Below the pieces are notes generated by a model. That model was not told where the DNA came from, did no database searches, and worked only from the letters and a program-made list of their open reading frames with translations. A program made the translations under genes and the position numbers. Shown piece by piece: positions 63,669 to 64,000 of a stretch of DNA of 64,000 bases. Origin of the DNA: Wenyingzhuangia fucanilytica (GTDB taxonomy: Bacteria; Bacteroidota; Bacteroidia; Flavobacteriales; Flavobacteriaceae); assembly GCF_001697185.1 (NCBI RefSeq), contig NZ_CP014224.1, positions 930,001 to 994,000 on the forward strand. The letters run 5' to 3'. The first letter of the stretch is position 1. Each line of letters starts with the position of its first letter.

Positions 63669-64000
63669 ATGAAAATTGTACCCTATATCAGTTTGTGTAT
63701 TGTGGCTGTATTATCAGCCTGTTCATCGTCTAAAACGAATAAAGAAACAAGCACAGCATTAAGAGATCCTTTAAAAGTAGAGGAGCAAGTAGAATCATTA
63801 TTAAGTCAACTAACACTAGAAGAAAAAGTTTCTTTGTGTCATGCCAATAGTAAATTTGCTATCGCAGGTGTGGAACGATTAGGAATTAAAGAAATGTGGA
63901 TGTCTGATGGACCTCATGGGGTTCGTGAAGAAATTTCTAGAGATAGCTGGAAACCTGCTGGGTGGACAAATGACTTTGCTACCTATTTACCACCGTTAAC
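63669..64000 (+). CDS. GH3 family beta-glycosidase lipoprotein, N-terminal part (cut by right edge)
   Basis: The frame opens at ATG 63669 and runs off the window after 110 codons. The lipoprotein signal ends in LSACSSSK (Cys18). The mature start VEEQVESLLSQLTLEEKVSLCHANSKF, and then IKEMWMSDGPHGVR, are the N-terminal GH3 pattern (substrate-pocket Asp in SDGPHG). Members are beta-glucosidases, xylosidases or N-acetylglucosaminidases; specificity needs the rest of the gene. It may be the first gene of a second carbohydrate locus beyond the edge. Confidence 0.88.
   Translation, partial: MKIVPYISLCIVAVLSACSSSKTNKETSTALRDPLKVEEQVESLLSQLTLEEKVSLCHANSKFAIAGVERLGIKEMWMSDGPHGVREEISRDSWKPAGWTNDFATYLPPL

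Noticed and set aside
1-64000. tRNA, rRNA, CRISPR array or prophage
   Set aside because: I saw no cloverleaf-like intergenic sequence, no evenly spaced repeats and no phage or integrase genes; intergenic gaps are short apart from the two PUL promoters.

Overview
The window is a low-GC chromosomal segment of a Flavobacteriaceae-type Bacteroidota, probably marine. The evidence is SusC/SusD pairs, a hybrid two-component regulator, the type IX secretion protein PorQ, a class II HMG-CoA reductase next to a GYDIA-family kinase, Prc with its Bacteroidota-type tail, DUF3276, and promoters fitting TTTG-N17..23-TAnnTTTG. I cannot fix the genus. I saw no rRNA, tRNA, CRISPR array, insertion sequence or prophage.

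Bases 1-17.9 kb hold a polysaccharide utilisation locus (PUL). The sensor half of a hybrid two-component regulator (minus strand, cut by the left edge) faces a sulfatase/glycoside hydrolase pair. After a terminator come two tandem SusC/SusD pairs and a DUF1735-like surface lipoprotein. The two plus-strand promoters of this locus share an extended module, TTGCAACATATAA-N6-TAA-N-TGAGAATT, each copy lying exactly 50 nt upstream of a -7 candidate. Two more half-sites precede the sulfatase. This looks like the operator of the PUL regulator. The substrate is not determined, but must be a sulfated glycan if the sulfatase serves the locus.

Bases 18-39.6 kb are mostly housekeeping and envelope genes: DUF389 protein, SprT-like protease, SDR, parallel beta-helix lipoprotein, glutaminyl cyclotransferase, ribosomal protein L31 type B, PhoH-like ATPase, a nucleotidyltransferase-GHMP kinase gene split by an in-frame TGA, an OppC-type permease, Prc protease, surE, lpxB, ComEC, a thioredoxin, a POT transporter and two envelope genes. 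Bases 39.7-47.8 kb carry HMG-CoA reductase with a GYDIA kinase, a thioesterase with isochorismate synthase, an ECF sigma operon and a metallo-beta-lactamase-fold hydrolase.

Bases 47.8-63.5 kb carry a small Pmp3-like gene, an alpha/beta hydrolase with a dihydroorotase-like protein lacking most zinc ligands, mtnN with a LolD-type ATPase, two tandem sucC genes with homogenised 3' halves, a peroxiredoxin-like protein, DUF3276, an ABC exporter, then nusB-yajC-ybbR-coaE, porQ-cmk, queE and a lipoprotein. The right edge cuts a GH3 lipoprotein that may open a second carbohydrate locus.

The most notable observations are the paired operator/promoter modules of the PUL, the in-frame TGA in the bifunctional kinase gene, the partly converted sucC duplication, the metal-site-less dihydroorotase homologue, and a two-glutamate glycoside hydrolase I cannot place in a family.
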